Assembly (NCBI RefSeq): GCF_014697075.1
Contig: NZ_JACJRE010000006.1
Coordinates: 62,001 to 126,000, forward strand
Source: Tolypothrix sp. FACHB-123
Lineage (GTDB): Bacteria > Cyanobacteriota > Cyanobacteriia > Cyanobacteriales > Nostocaceae
Length of the DNA stretch: 64,000 bases
Direction of reading: 5' to 3'
Position 1 is the stretch's first letter. The number at the start of each line of letters is the position of its first letter. The position numbers and the translations under genes were made by a program. Below the pieces are notes generated by a model. The model made no database searches, was not told the DNA's origin, and saw only the letters and a list, made by a program, of their open reading frames with translations. This document shows, piece after piece, positions 35,695 to 44,410 of the stretch.

Positions 35695-36735
35695 TTAAAG
35701 ATTCTTCAATTTTGAATTTTGAATTTTTATCTGTCTTTCTACTGCCAGACTGATAGCTATAAACAATACTGTTAATCCTTGAATCGCGTAAACTACTGTC
35801 ACCGGCACGCCTGCACTACGCTGCATGACGTTCGCACCACTGCGCAGGGCGGCAAAAAATAAGGATGTGAGGATGACACCGAAGATGCTACCACGACTTA
35901 AAAAAGCGATCGCAATGGCGTCAAATCCATAACCTGGGGAAATTTGTTCAAATAAGCGGAATTTTAATCCCATTACTTCACAACTTCCAGCTAATCCTGC
36001 TAATCCTCCGGCTAATGCCATCACTAACATAATTGTTCGTTCTACGGAGATGTGAGCATAACGGGCGGCTATTGGGTTTTGTCCAATGGCGGTGATTTGG
36101 TAACCTAAGGGCGATCGCTCTAACAATACCCACAATATCCCGGCGGTAAGTAATGATAATAAAATTCCTGCATGAGCTAGGCTTTGTGGTAATATAATCG
36201 CTAGGCGGGCGGTGTTGGCAATTAGCGGCGAATAAGGGCTAGGCGCACCAGGAGCCATTAAAGGATTTTGCACGAGATAGCTAACTAAATTCACTGCAAT
36301 ATAGTTGAGTAATAAGGTGGTAATTACTTCGTTTACTCCCCGTATGGCTTTAAGATAACCGGGAATCCAACCCCAAACTGCACCAAACAGAAATCCGGCG
36401 AACAGTGCTAAGGGAATATGAATGAAAGCAGGTAATCCGGTTACATATAAACCAATTAAAGTACTGCCTAATGCACCTAAATAAATTTGTCCTTCGCCAC
36501 CAATATTAAATTGTCCAGCCCGCAGTGCTACTAATACTCCTAAGCTGGTGAATAATAGCGGTGTCATTTTCGTGAGAGTGTTACCAAATCCAAAATAGCT
36601 AGAGAGGGATTCTTGAAATAAAGCTGTGTATGCGGTAAGGGGATTTGCCCCAGCCATGAGGATCAGGATAGCACCGACAAACAAAGCAGATGCGATCGCT
36701 ATTAGCGGTGATAGGATTGGTAACAGGAATTTCAT
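35695..36735 (-). CDS. nucleoside ABC transporter permease 1 (BMP type)
   Basis: 346 residues, NupP/YufP-like. It opens with a membrane segment, then NPLTAYTALFQESLSSYFG and TLTKMTPLLFTSLGVLVALRAGQFNIGGEGQIYLG (key part: AGQFNIGGEGQ), the permease signature before the conserved cytoplasmic EAA-like loop. GFDAIAIAFLSRGSIFGV near the C-terminus corresponds to the GKGFIAIAALIFG block of the second permease, showing that the two are homologous. The last residues (IKIQNSKLKNL) are encoded by an intergenic-type AATTTTGAATTTT repeat, so the tail is probably extended by repeat DNA. Confidence 0.9.
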   Translation of the reverse strand: MKFLLPILSPLIAIASALFVGAILILMAGANPLTAYTALFQESLSSYFGFGNTLTKMTPLLFTSLGVLVALRAGQFNIGGEGQIYLGALGSTLIGLYVTGLPAFIHIPLALFAGFLFGAVWGWIPGYLKAIRGVNEVITTLLLNYIAVNLVSYLVQNPLMAPGAPSPYSPLIANTARLAIILPQSLAHAGILLSLLTAGILWVLLERSPLGYQITAIGQNPIAARYAHISVERTIMLVMALAGGLAGLAGSCEVMGLKFRLFEQISPGYGFDAIAIAFLSRGSIFGVILTSLFFAALRSGANVMQRSAGVPVTVVYAIQGLTVLFIAISLAVERQIKIQNSKLKNL

Positions 36736-36752
36736 GCAATTAATTGCGATTT

Positions 36753-36959
36753 TTAGCTTTGGAGAGAGGATGTTTTATCCATTTCATTAACTTGAATTGC
36801 TGAAATCTCATCAGCAGTTAAAGTCACTACCTTACCATCCTTCATAACTCTAATTGATTGTCCAAGCTGGCGATGTCTTTCAATCGCGGCTGTAATTGCT
36901 GCTTTGACTCCAATATCAATTTTGCTAGATAGAAATTCTAATTCTCGATCATTAGTCAT
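36753..36959 (-). CDS. small unknown protein inside the nucleoside transporter operon
   Basis: 68 residues: MTNDRELEFLSSKID then IGVKAAITAAIERHRQLG and VMKDGKVVTLTADEI. It overlaps the end of the ATPase gene by 8 bases and precedes permease 1 by 17, so translation is likely coupled. The pattern (amphipathic helix, then a short x-x-D-G-K-V-V-x-L-x-x-x-E-I strand-turn) recurs in small cyanobacterial proteins of unknown role. It has no membrane helix and no metal site. It might be an accessory of the transporter or an unrelated passenger gene. Confidence 0.6.
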   Translation of the reverse strand: MTNDRELEFLSSKIDIGVKAAITAAIERHRQLGQSIRVMKDGKVVTLTADEISAIQVNEMDKTSSLQS

Positions 36960-38469
36960 TTGTTATTTTTCCTTGTCCCCCTTGTCTTCCTTGTCCTCCT
37001 TGTCCCCTTCCTTCCCCAGCCATCAATAAACCAATCTCTGCTACTGTCGCTGTAGCTGCATCTAAAATAGCGACAAACTCACCTCTATAGATTACGGCAA
37101 GGCGATCGCTCATTGCCATGACTTCTTCTAACTCGGTGGAAATATACAAAATTGCGGCACCGCGATCGCGTTCTGCTAAGATGCGACTATGTACGGCTGC
37201 TGTTGCGCCAACATCTAAGCCGCGTGTGGGTTGCATCGCGATAATTAACCCTGGTTCTCTCGCTAATTCTCGCGCTAATACTACTTTTTGCTGATTTCCT
37301 CCCGATAGCTGACTGACTTTGATATCTTTATCTGTAGCGCGGATATCAAATTCTTGCATTGCAGCTTGGGCATGATGCGCGATCGCTTTTTGTTGTAACA
37401 GAAATCCGCGACAAAAGGGCAAATATTTAAAAGATTTTAAAATTAAGTTTTGGGCAATGCTAAATTGCATAATTAATCCCATTGTTTGTCTATCTTCTGG
37501 GATGTAACCCACTATGCAAGGTTGATGTGTAAACTTTATGTTACCTTGCTTTACTTTTCGTAACCCTGCTAACGCATCAGCTAATTCTCTTTGTCCATTT
37601 CCATCGACACCAGCAACGCCCAAAATTTCACCTTTGCGCAGTTCAAACGAGATGTTATTTATAGTTGTAATTCCTCTATCATCTGCAACTTGTAAGTTTT
37701 GTACTGCGAGGATAACTTCTTCTGGAGATGTGGAAAGTTTATTTAATTGTAAATCTACTTCTTTTCCTACCATTAATGCTGCTAATTTTTGGGGTGTGGT
37801 AGATTTAGTTGCTGTTGTCGCTACTACTTTTCCCTGACGCAAAACTGTGACTATATCGCAGAGGTTCATTACCTCTTCTAATTTGTGACTGATAAAAATA
37901 ATTGTATTACCTGCGGCTGCGAGTTGACGCAAGATAGCAATTAATGATTTTACTTCTGGTGGTGTTAATACTGCTGTTGGTTCATCGAGAATTAATAACT
38001 TAGCTTGGCGGTAAAGTACTTTGAGAATTTCTACTCGTTGTTGTATTCCTACGGGTAAATTCTCTACCTTCGCTGTCGGATCTATTTCTAATCCGTAAGC
38101 TTGAGATAATGCAGCGATTTCTTGGTGTTTCTGGTGCAAATTTAATCGCCAGCTTGGTTTTGTACCTAAGATAATATTTTCTGTAACAGTTAACTGCGGT
38201 ACTAGCATGAAATGTTGATGAATCGTACCAATACCTAATTTAATTGCTTGATGAGGCGAAGTGATTTTGATTGCTTGTTCTGCAAGATAAATTTGTCCTG
38301 CATCTGGTTGGTAAAGTCCGCTAATGATATTCATTAAGGTACTCTTACCTGCACCATTTTCCCCTAGAATGGCATGAATACCGCCAGATTTAACATTGAG
38401 GCTAATCGCGTCATTAGCAATAAATGAACCGAAGCGTTTAGTAATATTTTCTAAGCGTAAATAGTTCAT
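36952..38469 (-). CDS. nucleoside ABC transporter ATPase with two nucleotide-binding domains (BMP type)
   Basis: 505 residues from the ATG at 38469. NBD1 has Walker A GENGAGKST, signature LPVGIQQRVEILKVLYR and Walker B LLILDEP. NBD2 has the degenerate Walker A GVDGNGQRE usual in the sugar/nucleoside class, the signature LSGGNQQKVVLARE and IAMQPTRGLDVGA. NupO/YufO and RbsA-type proteins have this layout. A longer frame to 38532 exists, but its extra 21 codons run through a dispersed hairpin repeat (38494-38525), so I reject it. The C-terminal GRGQGGQGRQGGQG is encoded by a CCTTGTCC repeat and is likely a recent extension. Energises the two permeases downstream. Confidence 0.9.
   Translation of the reverse strand: MNYLRLENITKRFGSFIANDAISLNVKSGGIHAILGENGAGKSTLMNIISGLYQPDAGQIYLAEQAIKITSPHQAIKLGIGTIHQHFMLVPQLTVTENIILGTKPSWRLNLHQKHQEIAALSQAYGLEIDPTAKVENLPVGIQQRVEILKVLYRQAKLLILDEPTAVLTPPEVKSLIAILRQLAAAGNTIIFISHKLEEVMNLCDIVTVLRQGKVVATTATKSTTPQKLAALMVGKEVDLQLNKLSTSPEEVILAVQNLQVADDRGITTINNISFELRKGEILGVAGVDGNGQRELADALAGLRKVKQGNIKFTHQPCIVGYIPEDRQTMGLIMQFSIAQNLILKSFKYLPFCRGFLLQQKAIAHHAQAAMQEFDIRATDKDIKVSQLSGGNQQKVVLARELAREPGLIIAMQPTRGLDVGATAAVHSRILAERDRGAAILYISTELEEVMAMSDRLAVIYRGEFVAILDAATATVAEIGLLMAGEGRGQGGQGRQGGQGKITND
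36969..37017. repeat. CCTTGTCC-type tandem repeat at the 3' end of the ATPase gene
   Basis: Imperfect 9-base units (CCTTGTCCC/CCTTGTCTT/CCTTGTCCT). A related array lies at 47288-47320. Here it is in frame and encodes a Gly/Gln/Arg-rich tail. Confidence 0.75.
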
Positions 38470-38493
38470 ACAAATAAAAATTATCCGTATATT

Positions 38494-38525
38494 GTAGGGT
38501 GTGTTGTCGCGTAGCGCAACGCACC
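38494..38525. repeat. 32-bp dispersed hairpin repeat, copy A
   Basis: Starts GTAGGGTGTGTTGTCGCGTA and ends GCGCAACGCACC. It folds as GGTGTGTTG/CAACGCACC with an inner CGC-GTA-GCG. Other copies: 47355-47386 (inverted), 56447-56478, 59133-59164. Confidence 0.9.
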
Positions 38526-38547
38526 AACACAATATTAGTTAGTAAAT

Positions 38548-39615
38548 TTATTCTGCTACTTTCTTGACGCAGCGTGTATCTTTACCAGCTTCCTGACAAT
38601 CTGTAAAAATAATTTTCTTCTCAACAATATCGTCTTTAGCATTTAATACTTGTTGCTGTACTACTTCTGGTACAATCTCTCCGAATTTGCCTAAAAATAG
38701 AATATCTGCTCTTTCTAAACCAATTGTATATATTTGCCCTTTGATTTGTTTTTTATGAGATAAGTCTGCCAAATAAGCTATGGCTAAATTTAAGCGTTTG
38801 ACTGCACTAGTTAACACGGCTTTGGGTGCTATATCTAATTGATCGTTGGTATTGCCAAAAGCATATACGCCCTTTTCACTAGCAGTTTGTAAGACAACAG
38901 CCGAGGCATTATCTAACCATTGATAGATGACATCAGCGCCGGAAGAAATAATTGCTAAAGTCGCTTCTTTCGCTTTGGCGACATCATTCCAATCACCTGT
39001 GAAAGTAGAGGTAACTTGAATATTTGGTTTCACAGATTTTGCGCCTAATTCAAATCCTCTCAATTCTCCTTCGGTTGCTGGAAATTTTTCACCTGCAATA
39101 TAAGCTAGTTTATTCGATTTAGTCATAGAAGCGCCGATAATTCCACATAAATAACTGGCTTGCAAATGATCTATTCTTAATGAGGCAATATTTTCAGCTT
39201 TGAGATTACCATTTACCCCCACAAAAAAAGTTTGGGGAAATTGTGGGGCGATTTGTTCAATTGCAGCGTCAAATTGTCCGCCATGTGCAAAGATAAGATT
39301 GTAGCCTTTACGGGCAAAATCGGTGAGAACTTCTGTTTGATCGGCTTGCGCTACCTTTTCCACATAGGCGATTTCTGCATTTAGCTTTTGCTTGGCGAGG
39401 GTGACTCCTTCATAGCCAGATTGATTCCAAGCTTTATCGGTAATAATTCCCGGAAGTGCGATCGCTATTTTAAACCCTGAAGTACCACCCGCAGCAGTTG
39501 TTGTTGTCGCGGTTGGTGTTGTTTGGTTACTACTACAAGCTTTCAGCATTAAGCTAGTACCTAACGCTGCTGAACCAAACCAGATAAATTGACGCCGATT
39601 CAAGTTCTTTGTCAT
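38548..39615 (-). CDS. BMP-family nucleoside-binding lipoprotein
   Basis: 355 residues. RRQFIW followed by a lipobox LKAC gives a probable Tat-type lipoprotein. The mature chain has KIAIALPGIITDKAWNQSGYEG, AYVEKVAQADQTEV, GYNLIFAHGGQFDAA and GADVIYQWLDNASAVVLQTA, the pattern of Bmp/PnrA (NupN-like) receptors that bind purine or pyrimidine nucleosides. A conserved Cys pair (FTDCQEAGKDTRCV) near the C-terminus could form a disulfide. First gene of a five-gene unit transcribed towards the URC genes. It fits uptake of uridine or other nucleosides whose base then feeds uracil degradation. Confidence 0.9.
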   Translation of the reverse strand: MTKNLNRRQFIWFGSAALGTSLMLKACSSNQTTPTATTTTAAGGTSGFKIAIALPGIITDKAWNQSGYEGVTLAKQKLNAEIAYVEKVAQADQTEVLTDFARKGYNLIFAHGGQFDAAIEQIAPQFPQTFFVGVNGNLKAENIASLRIDHLQASYLCGIIGASMTKSNKLAYIAGEKFPATEGELRGFELGAKSVKPNIQVTSTFTGDWNDVAKAKEATLAIISSGADVIYQWLDNASAVVLQTASEKGVYAFGNTNDQLDIAPKAVLTSAVKRLNLAIAYLADLSHKKQIKGQIYTIGLERADILFLGKFGEIVPEVVQQQVLNAKDDIVEKKIIFTDCQEAGKDTRCVKKVAE

Positions 39616-39781
39616 AACTCGCTTTTTGCTAGATACAAATTTTAATTACCTCAACACTCTAAAGTCGTAAGTAAGATTTTGGAAGCAGTGTTGCAAATTT
39701 TCTCACTGGAGAGTGAAGACAGAATTAGTTTAGCCAACAAAACTAAAGAAATGTCTGTCAATCGAGAATTAGGCGAATCCT

Positions 39782-40222
39782 ATGTACAAAAATAAGGAAC
39801 TTTGGCGCGTCATCCTCGCAGTATCAATAATTATCGTCGGCGTGACGCATTTTGTTTTCCCTCAACCTTTCGTCAAAATTATGCCGCCACAACTGCCATA
39901 TCCCTTAGGATTAGTTTATCTCAGCGGCTTTTATGAAATTTTAGGCGGTATCGGCTTATTAGTTCCCCCTGTAAGTCAGGCTGCTGCTTGGGGATTAATT
40001 TTGCTATTTATTGCGGTTTTTCCGGCGAATATCAATATGGCAGTCAATCATATTAAGATTGAAACCATACCTTATTCAGATTCACCTTGGTTACAAGCAA
40101 TTCGCCTTCCCTTCCAAGCAGTTTTTATCGCTTGGGCTTGGTGGTATACCAAACCTTCAGATAAAGAAAAACAAGCGTCGATAATTCCTAAATCTCTGAT
40201 TCCTCAAGAATTAGATTGGTAA
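39782..40222 (+). CDS. DoxX-like membrane protein
   Basis: 146 residues with four hydrophobic segments: VILAVSIIIVGVTHF, GLVYLSGFYEILGGIGLLV, AAWGLILLFIAVFPANINMA and LPFQAVFIAWAWWY. The FP.PFVKIMPPQLPYP loop and PANINMAVNH are usual in the DoxX/MauE-like family of small quinone- or redox-linked membrane proteins. Divergent from the nucleoside importer, and followed after 14 bases by a ureidoglycolate-lyase-like gene, so the two are probably co-transcribed. Its role in this context is unknown. Confidence 0.8.
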   Translation: MYKNKELWRVILAVSIIIVGVTHFVFPQPFVKIMPPQLPYPLGLVYLSGFYEILGGIGLLVPPVSQAAAWGLILLFIAVFPANINMAVNHIKIETIPYSDSPWLQAIRLPFQAVFIAWAWWYTKPSDKEKQASIIPKSLIPQELDW

Positions 40223-40236
40223 TTTTTCTAAAAATT

Positions 40237-40731
40237 ATGAGTACATCACAAACAATACAGCAATTGCAGGCGAAATTAATTACACCGGAAAACTTTCAAC
40301 CTTACGGACAAGTGATTTTTCCTAGTGATGATGGTAAGGCTTTTGATGCGGAAGATGCGCAATTAAATCTGCAAAATGGTACGCCGCGATTTTATATTAT
40401 GCGCTTGCATCGTAACGGGCGCAAGTTTCATAAAATTACGCGCCACGTACAATGTACTCAATGTTTAGGTTCTTTAGCTGGGAAAGATTGGTTTATGGGG
40501 GTTTGTCCACCTCATAATGAATTAGATGTACCTGTGTTAGCAGAAATTGCTGCTTTTCGTATTCCTGGCAATTGTTTTATTAAATTAAATGTAGGTACTT
40601 GGCACGCTGGCCCTTATTTTGACCATGAGTTTGTTGATTTTTATAATTTAGAATTGAGCGATACCAATGTGGTAGATCATTTTACTCATGATTTTTTTCA
40701 GAGTCATCAGTTAAAGTTTGAGATGGTTTAG
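40237..40731 (+). CDS. ureidoglycolate lyase-like (AllA family) protein
   Basis: 164 residues from the ATG at 40237; a TTG at 40216 would overlap the previous gene. The family pattern is clear: LITPENFQPYGQVIFP at the N-terminus, RFYIMRLHRNGRKFHKITRH, QCLGSLAGKDWFMGVCPP and GNCFIKLNVGTWHAGPYF, which supplies the cupin-fold active-site His. AllA cleaves ureidoglycolate to glyoxylate and urea. The closeness to nucleoside uptake and URC genes suggests a ureide-handling step, either in purine breakdown or on a urea-containing intermediate of uracil breakdown. No allantoinase or allantoate hydrolase is in the window, so the true substrate is uncertain. Confidence 0.7.
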   Translation: MSTSQTIQQLQAKLITPENFQPYGQVIFPSDDGKAFDAEDAQLNLQNGTPRFYIMRLHRNGRKFHKITRHVQCTQCLGSLAGKDWFMGVCPPHNELDVPVLAEIAAFRIPGNCFIKLNVGTWHAGPYFDHEFVDFYNLELSDTNVVDHFTHDFFQSHQLKFEMV

Positions 40732-41031
40732 TATCAAAATTCATCCTGATGTTGATTTCCTGCTATCGAGTGTTATGGCTGGCGATGAATGATGAATTGA
40801 ATTATTAATAGATCCGCGCTATGCAGGGTTTAGCAGTGCTAAATCCCTGTGGTAGATGTGTTTTTACCATGTGATGCAAAACATTGCGATCGCAATCTGA
40901 TACCAATCAGAAACAAGAATCAGCCAAACATACAGCCAGAAATCCTTATGCTATCTGGCTTTTTTAATTTTGCATGGGTAGACTAAGTTTTTCAAAGTTT
41001 GCGGTAGGTTGCAAATTAAACCTGAGATAAT
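40732..41031. other. gap with a dispersed hairpin
   Basis: Around 40826-40852, CAGGGTTTAGCA and GCTAAATCCCTG form an imperfect hairpin of a common cyanobacterial dispersed type. No gene; the lipase promoter should be here. Confidence 0.5.
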
Positions 41032-42420
41032 ATGCTTTTGCGTATTGTTGCTGTGAAATATTGCAGATATCTCAGAAAGTATATGTTCAATAGTACCAAA
41101 AGAAACCCTATTGTCTTAATTCACGGTTACTCAGCTTCCGGCGAATCTTTTAAAGTCTGGGAACAAAGATTATCCGCGCGGGGTTATGATGTTTCCACTA
41201 TCCATATTTGTAGTTATGTAACGCTAACTAACGAAGTTACAATTAAAGATATTGCTGAAGGTTTTGATCGCGCATTATCTGTAGATGGACGTTTAAAGGA
41301 AGATGAAGAATTTGATGCGATCGTACATTCAACGGGGATGCTAGTTATTCGTGCTTGGTTAACAGCATATTCCAATCAGCGCAAGAATCGCCTCAAACAT
41401 TTAATTGGACTCGCACCTGCAACTTTTGGATCTCCCTTAGCCCATAAAGGACGCAGTTGGCTAGGCGCAATGTTTAAGGGAAATAAAGAATTCGGCCCTG
41501 ATTTTCTTGAAGCAGGAGATTTGGTACTCGATGGTTTGGAATTGGGTAGTAGGTTTACCTGGGATTTAGCCCATAAGGATTTATTGGGTAGTGAAACTTA
41601 CTATGGCACCAAAACTGACACGCCTTATGCATTTACATTTTGTGGTACCAATCCCTATAGCGGATTAGCAAGATTTGTTAGCGATCCTGGTACTGATGGT
41701 ACTGTACGCTGGGCAGGTTGTGCTTTAAATACGCGCAAGATTGTTTTGGATTTAACCAAGCAACCACACCAAGGACAACGCATCGATTTTGATGGTTCGA
41801 GTAATGGCGGGATTGCACCTACAGTATTGGTGAAGGGATTAAATCACAACACAATTATGAGTAATCCTAGCACCGAACTAGTCGATGCAGTTTGTGAGGC
41901 GCTGCAATTCTCGGAAACAGATAATATTTGGGAATGGTACGCCAAAACTAGCGAGAAACTCACACCTAAGGATATTACTCCTTGGCAGCAATTTGTGGTG
42001 CGTGTAGTTGATGAACGCGACGATCCCATTCCTGACTACCATATTCAGATATATACCCAAGGTAGCGATGATTTTCAAGCGATTGAAAGTTTTGGGGTAA
42101 ACGTACATACGTATAGTGGCGATAAGAGTCTGCGCTGTTTCTATGTCAATCTCAATGGGATTTTAAATCCTGACAATTTGCAGCAAACAATGTTGCCAAA
42201 TTTAATTATCCGCGTCATTGCTTCCTCTGGATCGCAATTAATAGATTATCTAGGCGTGAATAATTCGGGACAGTGGGATGCGCAAATGAATATCTCATCT
42301 TTGCTGCGCGATTCTAAAATTAAGCTGTTTTGGCCTTTTACTACGACTTTGATTGAGCTAAAACTAAATCGGGAACCGCGCCCAGAAGTAGCTAAGTTTT
42401 TGCAACGAATGGCGAAGTAA
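41032..42420 (+). CDS. alpha/beta-hydrolase, lipase-like
   Basis: 462 residues from ATG 41032; ATG 41083 (MFNSTKRNPIVLIHGYSASG) is an equally good start and would give 445. The oxyanion segment IVLIHGYSASGESF and the nucleophile elbow DAIVHSTGMLV are present, the latter with Val-His-Ser-Thr-Gly instead of Gly-His-Ser-x-Gly. The body resembles triacylglycerol lipase/PGAP1-like hydrolases. The catalytic His is probably in KGLNHNTIM. About 130 C-terminal residues form a separate beta-rich module (FVVRVVDERDDPIPDYHIQIYT) like a small Ig or C2-type domain. No signal peptide, so intracellular or exported by another route. Substrate unknown. Confidence 0.75.
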   Translation: MLLRIVAVKYCRYLRKYMFNSTKRNPIVLIHGYSASGESFKVWEQRLSARGYDVSTIHICSYVTLTNEVTIKDIAEGFDRALSVDGRLKEDEEFDAIVHSTGMLVIRAWLTAYSNQRKNRLKHLIGLAPATFGSPLAHKGRSWLGAMFKGNKEFGPDFLEAGDLVLDGLELGSRFTWDLAHKDLLGSETYYGTKTDTPYAFTFCGTNPYSGLARFVSDPGTDGTVRWAGCALNTRKIVLDLTKQPHQGQRIDFDGSSNGGIAPTVLVKGLNHNTIMSNPSTELVDAVCEALQFSETDNIWEWYAKTSEKLTPKDITPWQQFVVRVVDERDDPIPDYHIQIYTQGSDDFQAIESFGVNVHTYSGDKSLRCFYVNLNGILNPDNLQQTMLPNLIIRVIASSGSQLIDYLGVNNSGQWDAQMNISSLLRDSKIKLFWPFTTTLIELKLNREPRPEVAKFLQRMAK

Positions 42421-42445
42421 CTAGGTAAGGAAAGGGTTGTATGTT

Positions 42446-42468
42446 GCTCCCATGCACAGGATGGGAGC
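42446..42468 (+). terminator. hairpin downstream of the lipase gene
   Basis: GCTCCCAT and ATGGGAGC form a perfect 8-base stem with a 7-base loop, 26 bases after the stop; weak T content follows. Confidence 0.45.
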
Positions 42469-42603
42469 GAATATATAGAAGGTGAGAGAAAGAATGCGAT
42501 CGCACGCTAAGTAAATTTTGATGTACTCATACTGATTTTATAGTACAAATATACTAAAATAGACGCGACGTTGTCTATAGCCTGCCTTGAGCAGTTTAAA
42601 ACT

Positions 42604-42993
42604 ATGACTAATGTATTTCAACAGCATGGTGCTTTTAGTTGGTGTGAGTTATTGACTAATAACACCACAGCTGCAAAAGAATTTTATAGCCAACTCTTTG
42701 GCTGGACAATGAAAGACCAACCTATACCTGAAGGTGTTTATACAGTTCTTAAAGCAGCTCATCAAGAAGTAGGTGGGATGATGAAAATGCCAGAGGACAA
42801 GTCTGATATCGCACCTTACTGGGGTGTATATGTGACAGTCAATGATGTGGATGCTACTGCCAAACAAGTGGAAGAATTGGGAGGAAAAGTTTGCTTTGCG
42901 CCGATGGATATACCTGATGTAGGCAGGTTTGCAATGATTCAAGACCCTCAAGGCGCTATACTGTCAGTGATTAGTTATAACGCAGTGATGTAA
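42604..42993 (+). CDS. VOC (glyoxalase/bleomycin-resistance) family protein
   Basis: 129 residues from the ATG at 42604; an upstream TTG would add eleven residues with no family match. HGAFSWCELLTNNTTAAKEFYSQLFGWTM is the usual start of this VOC subgroup. The second half-motif is YWGVYVTVNDVDATAKQVEELGGKV, and the end is GRFAMIQDPQGAILSVI. The fold pairs two beta-alpha-beta-beta-beta units that hold a divalent metal. Ligands by pattern are H9 and the late Glu/Gln positions, but I cannot fix them all. Function could be dioxygenase-, lyase- or binding-type; the close relatives are annotated only generally. Single gene between gaps. Confidence 0.85.
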   Translation: MTNVFQQHGAFSWCELLTNNTTAAKEFYSQLFGWTMKDQPIPEGVYTVLKAAHQEVGGMMKMPEDKSDIAPYWGVYVTVNDVDATAKQVEELGGKVCFAPMDIPDVGRFAMIQDPQGAILSVISYNAVM

Positions 42994-43112
42994 CTAATTA
43001 GACAGATTTATTGCTAACTCTAAAGATGCGATCGCATTAGATAGACGCCTAAGCCAGAAAGGAAAGTGACTTCTTGGCTTAGACATCCAACTAACTAATT
43101 AGTTAGCAAAAT

Positions 43113-43193
43113 GATACCAATCAAAATACTGTAGAGGTCACGGTCATGCCATACTCTGATAATCTCTCGCCTTCTTGTTTCAAATTGGTATAA
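43113..43193. repeat. short inverted-repeat element with ATACCAAT ends
   Basis: ATACCAAT near 43113 and ATTGGTAT near 43185 face each other around GAGGTCACGGTCATGCC. Similar ends are seen near 56570-56581. Possibly a small MITE-like relic. Confidence 0.35.
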
Positions 43194-43198
43194 CTCTA

Positions 43199-44410
43199 TT
43201 AAAGCGGTGCTTGCACCAAACCAGCACCGACATCTAAGGGGTCAAAACCAGCGGCTAATCTATCAACTTTGGCTTCACCAATTAATTTTGCAGTCAGTTG
43301 AATCACATCAATCCGATCTGTTGAGCTTAACAGTCTTTCTGCCCAAAGAGCTGCAATACCTGCAACATGAGGAGTTGCCATACTTGTACCGTTAAGATTT
43401 CTATAGCCACCACCTGGCCAAGCTGAATAGATAGCAACACCAGGAGCGCTAACATTAGGCCCGCTATTGGAAAAATCAGCTACTGTCAAAGCATTATTGG
43501 GTTCGCCGGCAGTTTTCAGCGCCCCTACAGAAACAATTCCATCAGCTGCGGCTGGGGGTGCAACATTTAATTCGTAATTCTTATTGATATTACGCTTACT
43601 CTCATTCCCGGCAGCAGCGACGATTACAGTTCCTTGAAAGATGGAATTACGCGCACTTGTCAGTGCAGCCAGCTTATCAAACAGGCGTACATTTGCTCTG
43701 TAACCTTCTAGGGCAACAGATGTAGCCAAATCTGCTGGATAATTTAACTCTTTGATGTAGTATTCCACTAATCCGGGGAAATCTAAACCAAGGGACATAG
43801 AAACAACATTTGCACCTTGGTCTAATGCCCATAATATTGCGCGATAAATTTGCTCAGTCGAGCCACTACCTTGGGAATCCAGCACTTTACCAATTAATGC
43901 ACGTTGGATACCCGGTGCCACACTGAAGCGGAAACCATTAGTTACCTGACCAAAAATTGTACCTGCACAATGAGTTCCATGACCGTTAGCGTCTCCATTA
44001 CCTTCACCGGTAAAATCTTGCTGTATGAGTTCAACGCCTCTGAAAGCTTCATGGCTAGAATCTATACCACTATCGAGAACTGCTACAGTTACACCTTTGC
44101 CTGTATAAGGACTGCGATCTGCATTGGTAACCTTAACGCCCCATGTGACTCCAGTTTGATTAGTCGCTTCTACTTGCTCGCTGTTTGTTGGCTTAATGAG
44201 CTTAACTGGCATAGGCGGTGCGATACTCACAACTTGTGGATCGCGTCGCAATTCCCCTAAATCGCCCTTGTCAAGGGATTCGATATCAATTCGCGGCACT
44301 GAAGTTGCTAAATTGCGGCGAGACTCCAGTAATAGCGATCGCCCAGAGAATGGCTCGCTTAAGTCTACGCGGCTAGTATCACGAAGAATGATATATTGAC
44401 CTGGTTTCAT
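43199..44410 (-). CDS. subtilisin-like serine protease (S8 family)
   Basis: 403 residues. The triad is D113 (VAVLDSGID), H144 (NGHGTHCAG) and S343 (NGTSMATPHVAG), with oxyanion N269 (AAAGNES). Residues about 1-75 (MKPGQYIILRDTSR ... GELRRDPQVVSIAPP) look like an inhibitor-I9-type propeptide that would be cut off on activation. No classical signal peptide precedes it, so the enzyme may be intracellular or leave by another path. An insertion (FPGLVEYYIKELNYPADLATSV) follows the S-x-S-L-G strand and may cap the substrate groove. Stand-alone gene; about 240 bases of plain AT-rich DNA separate it from the RNA-repair genes. Confidence 0.9.
   Translation of the reverse strand: MKPGQYIILRDTSRVDLSEPFSGRSLLLESRRNLATSVPRIDIESLDKGDLGELRRDPQVVSIAPPMPVKLIKPTNSEQVEATNQTGVTWGVKVTNADRSPYTGKGVTVAVLDSGIDSSHEAFRGVELIQQDFTGEGNGDANGHGTHCAGTIFGQVTNGFRFSVAPGIQRALIGKVLDSQGSGSTEQIYRAILWALDQGANVVSMSLGLDFPGLVEYYIKELNYPADLATSVALEGYRANVRLFDKLAALTSARNSIFQGTVIVAAAGNESKRNINKNYELNVAPPAAADGIVSVGALKTAGEPNNALTVADFSNSGPNVSAPGVAIYSAWPGGGYRNLNGTSMATPHVAGIAALWAERLLSSTDRIDVIQLTAKLIGEAKVDRLAAGFDPLDVGAGLVQAPL

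Noticed and set aside
38470-38532. Upstream extension of the ABC ATPase
   Set aside because: The extra codons translate a dispersed 32-bp hairpin; the family start fits ATG 38469.
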